A stretch of 35,803 nucleotides of DNA from Campylobacteraceae bacterium (GCA_016744535.1 JADGEE010000014.1:8148-43950), one strand, 5' to 3'; counted from the first letter of the stretch, positions 24,740 to 32,259 are shown. Notes: generated from the letters alone by a model not told the origin. A program made the numbers and translations.

Positions 24740-25648
24740 CTACTCTTGAATAAATTCATTAATTTTTTCTCCACCCTCTTTGACTTTTCTAACTACCCAT
24801 ATCTCTGTTTTAAAATTGTGAGCACATCTAAAACCTAAATCCCTAAAAGAGTTTTCTGGCTTATCAAAAAATCTAAAAGATACAGTAGCAGGATAACCCT
24901 CTGAATACTCCCAAGAGCCACCTCTATTTACTTTATATTTTCGCTCGGCAACATTAACTGGGTCAAGATAGCAATCACTCTTGTATATACTAGCTATATC
25001 CATAGTCATTTTTAAATTAAATGGACTTTTTGTACAAGCCCTTTGATAAAAATCTTTTTCATAAGTATCCTCTACCCACTCTCTAACATTTCCACTCATA
25101 TCATAGAGCATATAACTATTTGGCATAAAACTTTGAATTGGCATCGACCAGAGTATTTTGGAATCTCTAAAATTCATTAAACTTGTGTTTTCATCATCTC
25201 CCCAAGGAAATTTTTTTAGAGTTAAACTACCTCTCGCTGCATATTCCCACTCTGCTTCAGTTGGAAGTCTTTTATTATAATGAGTACAAAACTCTTTAGC
25301 TTCAAAATAGGTTACATCTACAACAGGTAAATTATCAGCTCCTAAAATTGGGTCATTAATATATTTTGGTTTTCTAATATCACATCTCTCTTCTAAATAA
25401 GCACGATAAAGCCCATTACTAACTTCAAATCTATCCATATAAAAAGTGCTTACATATATTTCTCTAGGTGTTTTATCTCCAAAACTATCATTATAATCTC
25501 CCATTAAAAACTCTCCACCTTTAATAAGACTCATATTCATCACACCAAGTTCAGCCATAATAGGCTGTTTACAAACTTCTTTTGTTGTACAAGAGATAAA
25601 AAAAGTTAATATAAAAATAGTTCCTAAAAAACTTATAATTTTCTTCAT
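24740..25648 (-). CDS. FGE-sulfatase-fold lipoprotein lacking the catalytic cysteines
   Basis: This is a 302-residue lipoprotein with lipobox FFIS-Cys20. The mature part is an FGE-sulfatase (SUMF1/C-type-lectin-like) domain: LIKGGEFLMGD, MDRFEVSN, LPVVDVTYFEAKEFC, RLPTEAEWEYAARG, DMSGNVREWVED, RGGSWEY, and the closing FRDLGFRCAH. In true formylglycine-generating enzymes the stretch after RGGS carries two redox cysteines; here that stretch (SEGYPATVSFRFF) has none, so oxidase activity is unlikely and a structural or binding role fits better. FGE-fold proteins occur with FHA proteins in type VI secretion signalling clusters. It overlaps the binding-protein gene by four bases. Confidence 0.88.
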   Translation of the reverse strand: MKKIISFLGTIFILTFFISCTTKEVCKQPIMAELGVMNMSLIKGGEFLMGDYNDSFGDKTPREIYVSTFYMDRFEVSNGLYRAYLEERCDIRKPKYINDPILGADNLPVVDVTYFEAKEFCTHYNKRLPTEAEWEYAARGSLTLKKFPWGDDENTSLMNFRDSKILWSMPIQSFMPNSYMLYDMSGNVREWVEDTYEKDFYQRACTKSPFNLKMTMDIASIYKSDCYLDPVNVAERKYKVNRGGSWEYSEGYPATVSFRFFDKPENSFRDLGFRCAHNFKTEIWVVRKVKEGGEKINEFIQE

Positions 25649-26835
25649 AAATTATCTCCTATAATCAGAGGAATTTCAATTTTATTCTCTTTGTCTGATT
25701 CATTTATAAAAACTAAATTGACTTTTGCATCTACTCTTGTATTAAATGGATTTGAGTAAGAGATAGATATAACTCTCTCTGAATTTGATTTTAATATAAC
25801 TTTATCTGGAAGAATTTTTAAGAGATGTCTAGGTTTTATCGGCGATTTATCAAAATCTTTAGTTTTAAAATAATCAAATGTGACATTTATATCAAATTCA
25901 GAATTATCTCTAATAGAGTATAAAAATCTAGTCTCATTTTGATATTTTACTCTGTCTACAAATTTAAATTCTATCGCATCCCGTTTAGCTTTTTGAATTT
26001 TCTGTTTTGCTTTTTTTAACTTTGAGTTTAAGAGAGCATCAAAAAAACCATCGTGTATTTTTCCATAAAAACTGTCTATTCTTTGAAGGTTTTTACTACT
26101 CTTAAAACCATAAACTAATGCCTCTAAATCTTCAGGATTAATAAAAGGGTGAGCAATTACAAAATTTGGGATAGATAGAGTTGAAATTGATTTTTTATTA
26201 AACTTTAATTTATCAACTTTTACTCCTTTTGTGATAGTTAAATATTTAAAAAAATCTTTTGGTAAAGATATTACTTTTAATCCATTTTTTTTAGCTAAAT
26301 TCATATATCTTTTTGGAGCAAAAATAAAAATTGCATCTACTTGATCATTTTTTAACGCTTTTATTGAATCTCTTTTACTTAAAGTTTTAAAGTTAATATC
26401 AAGCAAAACTCCTGCATTTTTTGCAATATCTTTTAAGTATATTTGTGAAATATTTGATATATTTCCAATAGAGACATTTTTAGCTCTTAAATCATAAATA
26501 GAGTTAATATCTTTTTTTGATATTAAGAATAGATAAGAGCTATCTACTTGTGCGATTATTCCATAATCACTAAAAAGCTCAAAATTATGTAATCCCGAAT
26601 TTTTAATTCCTAGAATATCTCCTCTAATAATTGCAATATCAATTAAATTATTTTGAAATTTAGTTAGCGTATTAAGAGAATTTTCACTTGTCATTACTTT
26701 TAATTTTAAATTATAATCACTCATATTTTTATTAACTGTATAAAAGTTATTAATTAATAACTTTTCACTTAAACCACTCAACTCATTTGCTAAAAGATTT
26801 ATAAAGAGAGTTAAAATTAAAAAAAAAACTCTCAT
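25645..26835 (-). CDS. Periplasmic binding-protein-like protein with beta-rich C-terminus
   Basis: This is a 396-residue protein with a signal peptide (1-17, FLILTLFINLLANE). Residues about 30-250 look like a TAXI/PhnD-type solute-binding fold: TSENSLNTLTKFQNNLIDIAIIRGDILG, SSYLFLISKKDINSIYDLRAKNVSIGN and ALKNDQVDAIFIFAPK. Residues about 270-396 are not part of that fold and read as beta-sandwich strands (SNSERVISISYSNPFNTRVDAKVNLVFI). No TRAP or ABC importer genes are nearby, so it is more likely a sensor subunit than an uptake protein. It shares one base with the gene before and overlaps the FGE lipoprotein gene after. Confidence 0.72.
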   Translation of the reverse strand: MRVFFLILTLFINLLANELSGLSEKLLINNFYTVNKNMSDYNLKLKVMTSENSLNTLTKFQNNLIDIAIIRGDILGIKNSGLHNFELFSDYGIIAQVDSSYLFLISKKDINSIYDLRAKNVSIGNISNISQIYLKDIAKNAGVLLDINFKTLSKRDSIKALKNDQVDAIFIFAPKRYMNLAKKNGLKVISLPKDFFKYLTITKGVKVDKLKFNKKSISTLSIPNFVIAHPFINPEDLEALVYGFKSSKNLQRIDSFYGKIHDGFFDALLNSKLKKAKQKIQKAKRDAIEFKFVDRVKYQNETRFLYSIRDNSEFDINVTFDYFKTKDFDKSPIKPRHLLKILPDKVILKSNSERVISISYSNPFNTRVDAKVNLVFINESDKENKIEIPLIIGDNL

Positions 26836-28007
26836 TACTCTTCCTCTGTTGAGACAATATTAAATTTAAATGGAATGCTCATTATCTCTGTTTGATTATT
26901 TTTTAAACCAAGTATTTCAAAGACTAAATTTCCACTATACTCTCCACTAGGCAATATGTTTGCTCTAAAAAAACTATCTTCAAGTTTAAATTCAAATGAA
27001 CTAATCTCATTTGGTTTAACATAAATTGTTGTAGGAGAGATAATATTAACTATCATATCACCTGTAATAGTTGGGTCATTTATACCTAAGATTTCTCTTT
27101 TAGTAACTCTTATAATTAAATCATTTGTTAAATTATTTTTAATATAAATTGGTCTAATTTCTAAAGTATTTTTAAATAATACACTCTCTGGCATTATCTG
27201 AAATTCACCTCTATGAATTAAACTTTTATTACAATCATTTTTGGAAATACCATCAGCACCTATTCCAGACTCTCCATCTTCACCCATCATAGATTTTAAA
27301 CACATACTCTTTTGTAAATCTTTAAAAACAAGTCCAGCCTCTTTTCCTGCAACTTTACTAACAATTTTTTTCATAGCTTTTCCACAAACTATTATTGAAA
27401 TTATCCATAAAACAAAAACTACAATAGCTAAAAAGAAGTAAAAAGCATAGAGCGGATTTTTTTTATAGAGAGGCAATTTTTTAAGAAGTGGATTTAAAAA
27501 TGTATTTGCTGGAAATTTTAAAACTTTTATATATTTAGTTACAAAATCTTTATGAGATGAGGTATATTTAGCTTTTAGAGTATTCTCATCATTTAAAACT
27601 TTTTTCTCTACACTAAATTGACTTGAATCAATTTCAACACCATCTAATAGTACTTCTGTTTTTATAATATCATCAGCTAAATAAGTATTTACTACACACT
27701 CTCCGTCAGCATCAATATATTGACCCTCATCATTTAAGACTCTCTTGAAGCTTTTTTTAGCTAAATATATGTCTTCAAAATTTTTATGGCTACTTAAATA
27801 TCTCTCTTCAAAAATTAAACTTCCATCATCTAATTCTGATAAATCTTTACAATCAACCTCTTTTGCATCAATAAGTCGTCCATTTAATAATATTTCACTT
27901 CTATAAATTAATCTATTTATTGAGGTTTCTATTAAAATTCTACCACTCTTATTTTTAGATACTCCCTCTGTTACCTTTACAACTTCAAATTGCTCCTTAG
28001 CATACAT
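26835..28007 (-). CDS. One-pass membrane protein with internal repeat
   Basis: This is a 390-residue protein without signal peptide. The N-terminal 180 residues are probably cytoplasmic and contain a duplicated unit: YLSSHKNFEDIYLAKKSFKR near residue 70 and YTSSHKDFVTKYIKVLKF near 150, each preceded by a LL-x-G-x-x-I stretch. One membrane segment follows (about 187-210, FYFFLAIVVFVLWIISIIVCG). The C-terminal 150 residues should lie in the periplasm and read as a beta-sandwich (SIPFKFNIV at the end). I know no family for it. Its topology would link the cytoplasmic FHA protein encoded before it with the periplasmic binding-like protein encoded after it. Confidence 0.65.
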   Translation of the reverse strand: MYAKEQFEVVKVTEGVSKNKSGRILIETSINRLIYRSEILLNGRLIDAKEVDCKDLSELDDGSLIFEERYLSSHKNFEDIYLAKKSFKRVLNDEGQYIDADGECVVNTYLADDIIKTEVLLDGVEIDSSQFSVEKKVLNDENTLKAKYTSSHKDFVTKYIKVLKFPANTFLNPLLKKLPLYKKNPLYAFYFFLAIVVFVLWIISIIVCGKAMKKIVSKVAGKEAGLVFKDLQKSMCLKSMMGEDGESGIGADGISKNDCNKSLIHRGEFQIMPESVLFKNTLEIRPIYIKNNLTNDLIIRVTKREILGINDPTITGDMIVNIISPTTIYVKPNEISSFEFKLEDSFFRANILPSGEYSGNLVFEILGLKNNQTEIMSIPFKFNIVSTEEE

Positions 28008-28018
28008 CTATTTTTCCT

Positions 28019-29302
28019 TTACTCTCTTAACTCTTGAATTATTGGGTCATTTAAATTAAGCAGTGTTCCTACTTTTCCTAAAACTACATAATCTCTTGGA
28101 GTAACAAATTTTTTAACTCCAATTTCAAGCCTTTCTGAATTTATATAAATTCCACTACTACTCATTAAATCTTCAATTAAAAATCCACCCTTATAAAACC
28201 ATAATCTTGCGTGTTGCTCAACTATATCTTCACCATCTACAACAATATCACACTCATCAGAAGTTCCTATAATAACATACTCTTTTTGCTTCTTTTTCTC
28301 TTTGGATTCTTCACTACCAAAGATATTTTCCCAATCTCCATCAAAAACGGTAGCATTACTAAAGTGTAAAAGAACTTTATAAAAGAATGAATCTTCTGTA
28401 TTTACATATGGTGTATAGTAATCTACTTTATAACTCTCTTTAAAGCTAAAAATATCTTGTAGTCTTGTGATATTTTTTCCAAAAGCACTATTTACAACTT
28501 TAGGCTCTTCATCTTGAATTTTAAGAGTAATATCTAGTAAATCATAAAACATATCGTAGAGTTGCCAAGTTCCTATATCAAAAGTTCTAATATCAGAGAG
28601 TATTTTATAAGCAAGAGAGGCAGTCGTTGATGCACTAAATAACTTTTTTCTAAAACTAATTTCATTTAAAAAGTTTGCATATTTTCTAATAATATTTGAA
28701 ATCAAAAGTTTCTCATCATAATCTAAGACAGAGTTTGCAGATATTATTTTTGGTGCAAAGCGAATATCAATCTCATTCTCTTTTGGCTCAAATGGATTTA
28801 TTGGCATTGTAATCTCTTCACCTTTACTCTGGTCAATAAAGACTCTACCTATTTCAATTAAAGTTTTATCTGTATAATCTTTATCTCTAAGTATAATTTT
28901 ATAACTACTAACTTTTTTATAGTGTAATTTCAATCCACTATCATCTCTTGAATCTCTTAAATCTTCAAGTTTTTCATCATATTTTATATAGATATATAGA
29001 GTTTTTTTATCTTCAAGTTCTCTATTGCTTAATCCATCTAAAATTGGACTTGAAGCTTTATCTACAAAAATTAAATTCCCATCTCTATCAATAGCTGACC
29101 CACTCTTTATAATAAGTAAATCACCCTCTATTTCAGGCATTAAAGAGTCCATAAAACCAGCTAGTATTCCACTTCCAACTCCTCCAATTGATAAAATTGA
29201 ATTCCTCTCATCATAAAACCTATCGTTCAATCTAATTTGTTCTGGATTAAACTTCATTCCATTTAAAAAATTTGTTCTTAACATTCCCTCTGTAGGTAAC
29301 AT
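28019..29302 (-). CDS. FHA-domain protein with phage-baseplate-like N-terminus
   Basis: This is a 427-residue cytoplasmic protein. The C-terminal 90 residues are a forkhead-associated domain: VIIGTSDECDIVVDG, QHARLWFYKGGFLIEDL, SSSGIYIN and DYVVLGKVG. FHA domains bind phosphothreonine peptides. The N-terminus (FLNGMKFNPEQIRLNDRFYDERN...GGVGSGILAGF, then KSGSAIDRDGNLIFVD) recalls a segment found in baseplate-type proteins of contractile tails, where 'NGM-x-L...Y...GxGVV-xGL...G-x-AID-x-xG' is common. The middle 200 residues are helical and unknown. FHA proteins control type VI secretion in Pseudomonas. The ATG shares a base with the previous stop (TAATG). The FHA call is sure; the baseplate likeness is tentative. 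Confidence 0.8.
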   Translation of the reverse strand: MLPTEGMLRTNFLNGMKFNPEQIRLNDRFYDERNSILSIGGVGSGILAGFMDSLMPEIEGDLLIIKSGSAIDRDGNLIFVDKASSPILDGLSNRELEDKKTLYIYIKYDEKLEDLRDSRDDSGLKLHYKKVSSYKIILRDKDYTDKTLIEIGRVFIDQSKGEEITMPINPFEPKENEIDIRFAPKIISANSVLDYDEKLLISNIIRKYANFLNEISFRKKLFSASTTASLAYKILSDIRTFDIGTWQLYDMFYDLLDITLKIQDEEPKVVNSAFGKNITRLQDIFSFKESYKVDYYTPYVNTEDSFFYKVLLHFSNATVFDGDWENIFGSEESKEKKKQKEYVIIGTSDECDIVVDGEDIVEQHARLWFYKGGFLIEDLMSSSGIYINSERLEIGVKKFVTPRDYVVLGKVGTLLNLNDPIIQELRE

Positions 29303-29607
29303 TATAGTGCCTCCAAAAATAGTTTTCTAACTTTTAAATATACTTTATCATATACATCTTGCTCTTTTATCTGATATTTTTCACTCACATCTTTAGATAA
29401 TAAAGCTATCTCATTAGCTCTATCTTTTAATGAATTTTGCATTGAACTCTTCTTGTTTTTTAAATTTTTAAATTTTGATACCATAGATAAGTTTGGTGCT
29501 TTTATTAACATTTTGTTAGATAATCTTCTATTTAAATTTACTGAATTTATAAAAGATTTCCTTTCTGTTATTGATTTATCAATTAAACTAGAATTTAACT
29601 CTTTCAC
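29302..29607 (-). CDS. Small basic helical protein, first gene of the long operon
   Basis: This is a 101-residue hypothetical protein with a GTG start and AGGGG ahead of it at a proper distance. It is rich in Lys, Ser and Asn and predicted mostly helical, without signal peptide or membrane segment. It contains KFKNLKNKKSSMQNSLKDRANEIALLSKDVSEKYQIKEQDVYDKVYLKVRKLFLEAL. I recognise no family. It shares one base with the FHA gene, so the pair is translationally coupled, and it heads the 14-gene run. It may be an assembly or regulatory subunit. No DNA-binding motif is evident. Confidence 0.6.
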   Translation of the reverse strand: MKELNSSLIDKSITERKSFINSVNLNRRLSNKMLIKAPNLSMVSKFKNLKNKKSSMQNSLKDRANEIALLSKDVSEKYQIKEQDVYDKVYLKVRKLFLEAL

Positions 29608-29660
29608 TTTTAATGCCCCTATTTATTGATGATTAACTTATTTTTATAGTATATTTTTTT

Positions 29661-29716
29661 TATTGTTTTCATTCGCTTAAATTTATTGTATAATTATTTT
29701 AAATATATAATAAATG
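29661..29716 (+). repeat. Orphan copy of the 32255 promoter and gene start
   Basis: The 45 bases 29661-29705 match 32255-32299 at 42 positions, including TTTTCA (29666-29671), a 17-base spacer and TATAAT (29689-29694). After it comes ATGATTA...AAGCTT, like the start of the gene at 32312, but the frame closes after about 15 codons. It is probably the remnant of a duplicated 5' end, pointing plus-ward in a gap between minus-strand genes. The rest of the 29608-29892 gap holds only the hairpin at 29857. Confidence 0.7.
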
Positions 29717-29856
29717 ATTATTTATAAGCTTAACTTAGACTTAAATATTAAAATTCAATGAAATAAACCGAAGTTTTTAATTTGCATACCATTAAATGAA
29801 GAAGTGAAAAAAATAAAATATTTAAAATTTAATAATAAGATAATAATGAAAGAGTG

Positions 29857-29889
29857 AAAGTTTATTGATTTAAAAAACCACTAAACTTT
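29857..29889. terminator. Inverted repeat after the small GWNL-domain gene
   Basis: AAAGTTTA (29857-29864) and TAAACTTT (29882-29889) are perfectly complementary around a 17-base loop, three bases beyond the stop of the 29893 gene. The stem is AT-only and lacks a clear T-run on the minus strand, so termination would be weak. Confidence 0.35.
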
Positions 29890-29892
29890 ATT

Positions 29893-30387
29893 TTATCTAC
29901 TTCCAAAAAAGATAGGAGGTAGAGTTCCAATGTTTGAGCCATCAGTAAATTCAGCACTCTCTTTGCCACTTATTGATACGCCTGAATTAAATCCATAACC
30001 ACCATTATATTTTGCTTTTATCCAAAAGCCTTGACCTGGTGTCAATTTTGTAAGTGAATTATCTCTATTTCCAGGTACATAAGTTTTCCAACTTCCAGCC
30101 TCAACATCAAAAGCAAATACGCTCTCAATTCCTGAAACTATTGCCATTCCCTCTACTGTTTGTGGTGCAAATAAATCCTCTACCGTATATGCACTATATC
30201 CAGGTAAACCAACTAAATTCCAACCAACTCTTATACCTATTTTTACAATTGAAGTTTTAGAAACTCCATCATCAGTTGTCCCTTCTGTTTGAGTTGCACC
30301 TGAAGTTGGTATCTGTGGAGGAAAATCATCACTTGCAACTAATAAAAGTGAACTTAAAATCATCGTACTAAATAATATTTTTTTCAT
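29893..30387 (-). CDS. Small secreted protein with a GWNL/GFW domain
   Basis: This is a 164-residue exported protein with a signal peptide (about 1-18, ILSSLLLVASD) and a short Thr/Gly-rich spacer. The domain of about 70 residues reads GWNLVGLPGYSAYTVEDLF...VFAFDVEAGSWKTYVPGNRDN...PGQGFWIKAKYNGGYGFN. The same domain ends the LamG protein encoded just upstream and, in a more diverged form, the secreted protein at 32312. No membrane anchor or LPXTG-like sorting signal is seen. It begins 25 bases after the LamG gene and is likely co-expressed. The function is unknown; the shared domain suggests a surface adhesion or assembly module. Confidence 0.7.
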   Translation of the reverse strand: MKKILFSTMILSSLLLVASDDFPPQIPTSGATQTEGTTDDGVSKTSIVKIGIRVGWNLVGLPGYSAYTVEDLFAPQTVEGMAIVSGIESVFAFDVEAGSWKTYVPGNRDNSLTKLTPGQGFWIKAKYNGGYGFNSGVSISGKESAEFTDGSNIGTLPPIFFGSR

Positions 30388-30412
30388 AAAATTTCCTTGT
30401 TTTTATTATAAT

Positions 30413-31681
30413 TTAATTTCCAACCCCTGGAGGAACTTCAACGCTACCTAAACCATCACCTTTATAAGTTAAATTCTCTGTTTGAACTTCACCATTAAAT
30501 TCATAACTCATATTATATTTATTATTTACCCAAAAGCCTTGACCTGGGTATAAATTCATTAAACTATTATCTCTATTTCCTGGTACATAACTAAGCCATC
30601 CACCTTGTTCAACATCAAAAGCAAATACACTTTTTATATTTGAAACAATAGCCATCTCCTCTTCAGGTGCAAAAAGTTTATCAATAGCATAAGGAGTATA
30701 ACCAGGAATAGAGACTAAGTTCCAACCAGCTCTTAACTCCATTTTTACATTTTTAGAGTCTATATTTGAAGTTGTGTCGGTTGGAGTAGTTGAAGTCGTT
30801 GGAATCCCACAAATTTCAGGATTACTTTTACAATAATCTTTTCCCTCTTGATATTTTTCATCTAAATCTGATTGTGCAAACATTCCATTTTTTGCATTTA
30901 ATACGGCTTCATCTAATTCACTTTGAGTATAAATTTTTGAAGAGTCGCAAGTTGTATCAGTTTGAGTATTACATTCACAATTTTTTAAATAATAAAGTTC
31001 TTTTATTTCATCTTCGCTTAAGGCTCGGTCGTAGATTCGTAGGTCGTCTATTAAACCTAACCAAGGGTAAGCAGTTGTATTTCTACCTATTCTAAAAGTA
31101 GCTCCGTTGTAAGTTCTTAAGCTATCGCCAACATTATCAGTAACCATTAAATTGCCATTTATATATATTTTTTGCGTTTTTGTAACTTTATCATAAATTG
31201 AAGTTATAAAATAGAACTTATCTTTTAAAATATTTTCTTCTATAAAAGTTCTTGTTTGAGAACAAATATTATTTTCATATGTAGAAGTTTCAAATGCAAA
31301 TTTACCTTCATAAATTGTTAAGCCATAATTGCCTGATGAATAATTTCCACAAAGGTCATGACCTTTGCTATCTCTTTCAAATACAATTGTATGTTTACTT
31401 TTCTCATTTATATCTTCAGATATATTAGCCCATACTGAAAGACTAAAAGATGTATCTTTATTTAAAATAGCATCAGCATCTATGTAAGTATTTTCATCAA
31501 GTTTAACAGCTTTTCCCATAACTCCATCTACATACTCAACTCCACCATATTCAGTTCCATTATTACCATTTCCACTACTATCATTTGCATTTCCCTCAAA
31601 TTCATAATGAGCGACTAAACCGTCATTAATTCCTGCGATTAAATACCCACAAGCCAAAACCGAAAGTAAAACTTTTTTCAT
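30413..31681 (-). CDS. Secreted LamG-domain protein with GWNL/GFW C-terminus
   Basis: This is a 422-residue exported protein. I use the ATG at 31681 (AAGGAG nearby, direct start of the signal peptide KKVLLSVLACGYLIAG); a start eight codons earlier is open but has a poorer site. Residues about 22-225 form a LamG/concanavalin-like domain (GLVAHYEFEGNANDSSGNGNNG, LIDDLRIYDRALSEDEIKELY). A linker with repeated Ser-Asp-Leu-Asp and CKSNPEICG follows, then the GWNLVSIPGYTPYAIDKLF...GFWVNNKYN domain. LamG domains bind sugars or proteins on surfaces. A G9 tract lies 61-69 bases upstream, so expression may vary between cells. Confidence 0.8.
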   Translation of the reverse strand: MKKVLLSVLACGYLIAGINDGLVAHYEFEGNANDSSGNGNNGTEYGGVEYVDGVMGKAVKLDENTYIDADAILNKDTSFSLSVWANISEDINEKSKHTIVFERDSKGHDLCGNYSSGNYGLTIYEGKFAFETSTYENNICSQTRTFIEENILKDKFYFITSIYDKVTKTQKIYINGNLMVTDNVGDSLRTYNGATFRIGRNTTAYPWLGLIDDLRIYDRALSEDEIKELYYLKNCECNTQTDTTCDSSKIYTQSELDEAVLNAKNGMFAQSDLDEKYQEGKDYCKSNPEICGIPTTSTTPTDTTSNIDSKNVKMELRAGWNLVSIPGYTPYAIDKLFAPEEEMAIVSNIKSVFAFDVEQGGWLSYVPGNRDNSLMNLYPGQGFWVNNKYNMSYEFNGEVQTENLTYKGDGLGSVEVPPGVGN

Positions 31682-31741
31682 CTTTTTTTCTCCTTTTATT
31701 ATCATTTATTTAAGCATTGTATTTTAGTGTTTTTAAGATTA

Positions 31742-31750
31742 CCCCCCCCC
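31742..31750 (-). repeat. Homopolymer tract C9 (G9 on the gene strand)
   Basis: Nine consecutive C in a genome where such runs are very rare, 61-69 bases upstream of the LamG gene start. In Campylobacter and Helicobacter, G/C tracts of this length change by slippage and switch genes on and off. If TACAAT (31721-31716, minus strand) is the -10 box, the tract starts inside the -35 region, so length changes would alter promoter spacing rather than a reading frame. Confidence 0.75.
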
Positions 31751-31755
31751 TTAAA

Positions 31756-31773
31756 TATAACCCATAGGTTATA
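31756..31773. promoter_or_regulatory. Palindrome O1, likely operator of the HTH protein
   Basis: TATAACC-CATA-GGTTATA is a perfect seven-base dyad next to the C9 tract in the divergent region between the LamG gene and the HTH gene. A close relative recurs 55 bases away at the HTH gene start, which supports a real binding site. Confidence 0.65.
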
Positions 31774-31811
31774 GAGAAAACTATTTTAACTAATTAAAAT
31801 TTAACCTTAAA

Positions 31812-31827
31812 TTAACCCATAGGATAA
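31812..31827. promoter_or_regulatory. Imperfect palindrome O2 over the HTH ribosome site
   Basis: TTAACC-CATA-GGATAA shares the core AACCCATAGG with O1; the centres are 55 bases apart. It covers the AGGA ribosome site of the HTH gene, so protein bound here could block its own synthesis. Confidence 0.6.
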
Positions 31828-31830
31828 ATT

Positions 31831-32079
31831 TTGAATGAATTTTCAAATATAGAGAAAGAAGAAGTTGAAATTTTCCATAAAAAAATTTCACAAAATATAA
31901 AAAAAATTAGAAAAGAAAAAAATAGAACTCAACTTGATTTGGCTTTAACTATTGGTTTTAACTCTGTTACATTTTACACAAATGCAGAAAATTGTAAAAA
32001 AAATAAACATTTTAATTTAGAACATATTTATAAAATTTCAAAGGCTTTAGAAGTTGATATTTGTGAATTTTTTAAGTAG
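31831..32079 (+). CDS. Xre/Cro-type HTH regulator
   Basis: This is an 82-residue protein. The HTH core is ISQNIKKIRKEKNRTQLDLALTIGFNSVTFYTNAE, and the C-terminal helix HIYKISKALEVDICEFFK is typical of small Xre repressors. Translation starts at TTG (31831) with AGGA seven bases ahead; there is no in-frame ATG. The likely operators O1 and O2 sit in front, so autorepression and control of the divergent LamG gene are plausible. The last 22 bases of the coding end are repeated exactly at 32212-32233. It is the only regulator in this surface-protein region. Confidence 0.8.
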   Translation: MNEFSNIEKEEVEIFHKKISQNIKKIRKEKNRTQLDLALTIGFNSVTFYTNAENCKKNKHFNLEHIYKISKALEVDICEFFK

Positions 32080-32148
32080 TATTTAATATTCCTTGAATTT
32101 AATTATCTGTTACGATATAATTGCTGTGAGTGTTAAATCAACCATTTT

Positions 32149-32173
32149 GGGGACTTTGTCCCCCTCCTTTTTA
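32149..32173 (+). terminator. Rho-independent terminator after the HTH gene
   Basis: GGGGAC (32149-32154) pairs with GTCCCC (32158-32163) around a TTT loop, followed by CTCCTTTTTAATT. It is the strongest GC stem in the area and is well placed to end the HTH transcript, about 70 bases after its stop. Confidence 0.7.
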
Positions 32174-32234
32174 ATTAAAATTATCCAAAGTTTTAAAAGT
32201 TTTAAAAGTTTATATTTGTGAATTTTTTAAGTAA
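32174..32234 (+). pseudogene. Remnant of a second HTH gene (3' end)
   Basis: Bases 32212-32233 are identical to the end of the HTH gene (32057-32078). The match continues upstream in the same frame as S-K-V-L-K-V, which corresponds to S-K-A-L-E-V in the intact protein, with a nine-base tandem duplication. Nothing of the DNA-binding part remains. It points to a past tandem duplication of this regulator. Confidence 0.65.
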
Positions 32235-32259
32235 GAACCTGTTTAAGTTGCAATTATTG

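Noticed and set aside
24740-25648. A true formylglycine-generating enzyme acting on a sulfatase
   Set aside because: The two redox cysteines expected after RGGS are absent and no sulfatase gene is nearby.
25645-26835. TRAP or ABC uptake system
   Set aside because: Only a binding-protein-like subunit is present. There are no DctQ/DctM-type or importer permease genes next to it; the ABC genes in the operon are of the MacB export type.
13200-29607. A complete contractile injection system or type VI secretion cluster
   Set aside because: I found no sheath, inner tube (Hcp), VgrG/spike, TssJLM membrane complex or AAA ATPase of the ClpV/eCIS type; only PAAR-like, FHA, FGE-fold and a possible baseplate-like domain are present.
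29608-29892. A gene or small RNA in the 285-base gap
   Set aside because: A good promoter copy is present, but the following frame closes after about 15 codons and no structured RNA is evident. I list it only as a repeat.
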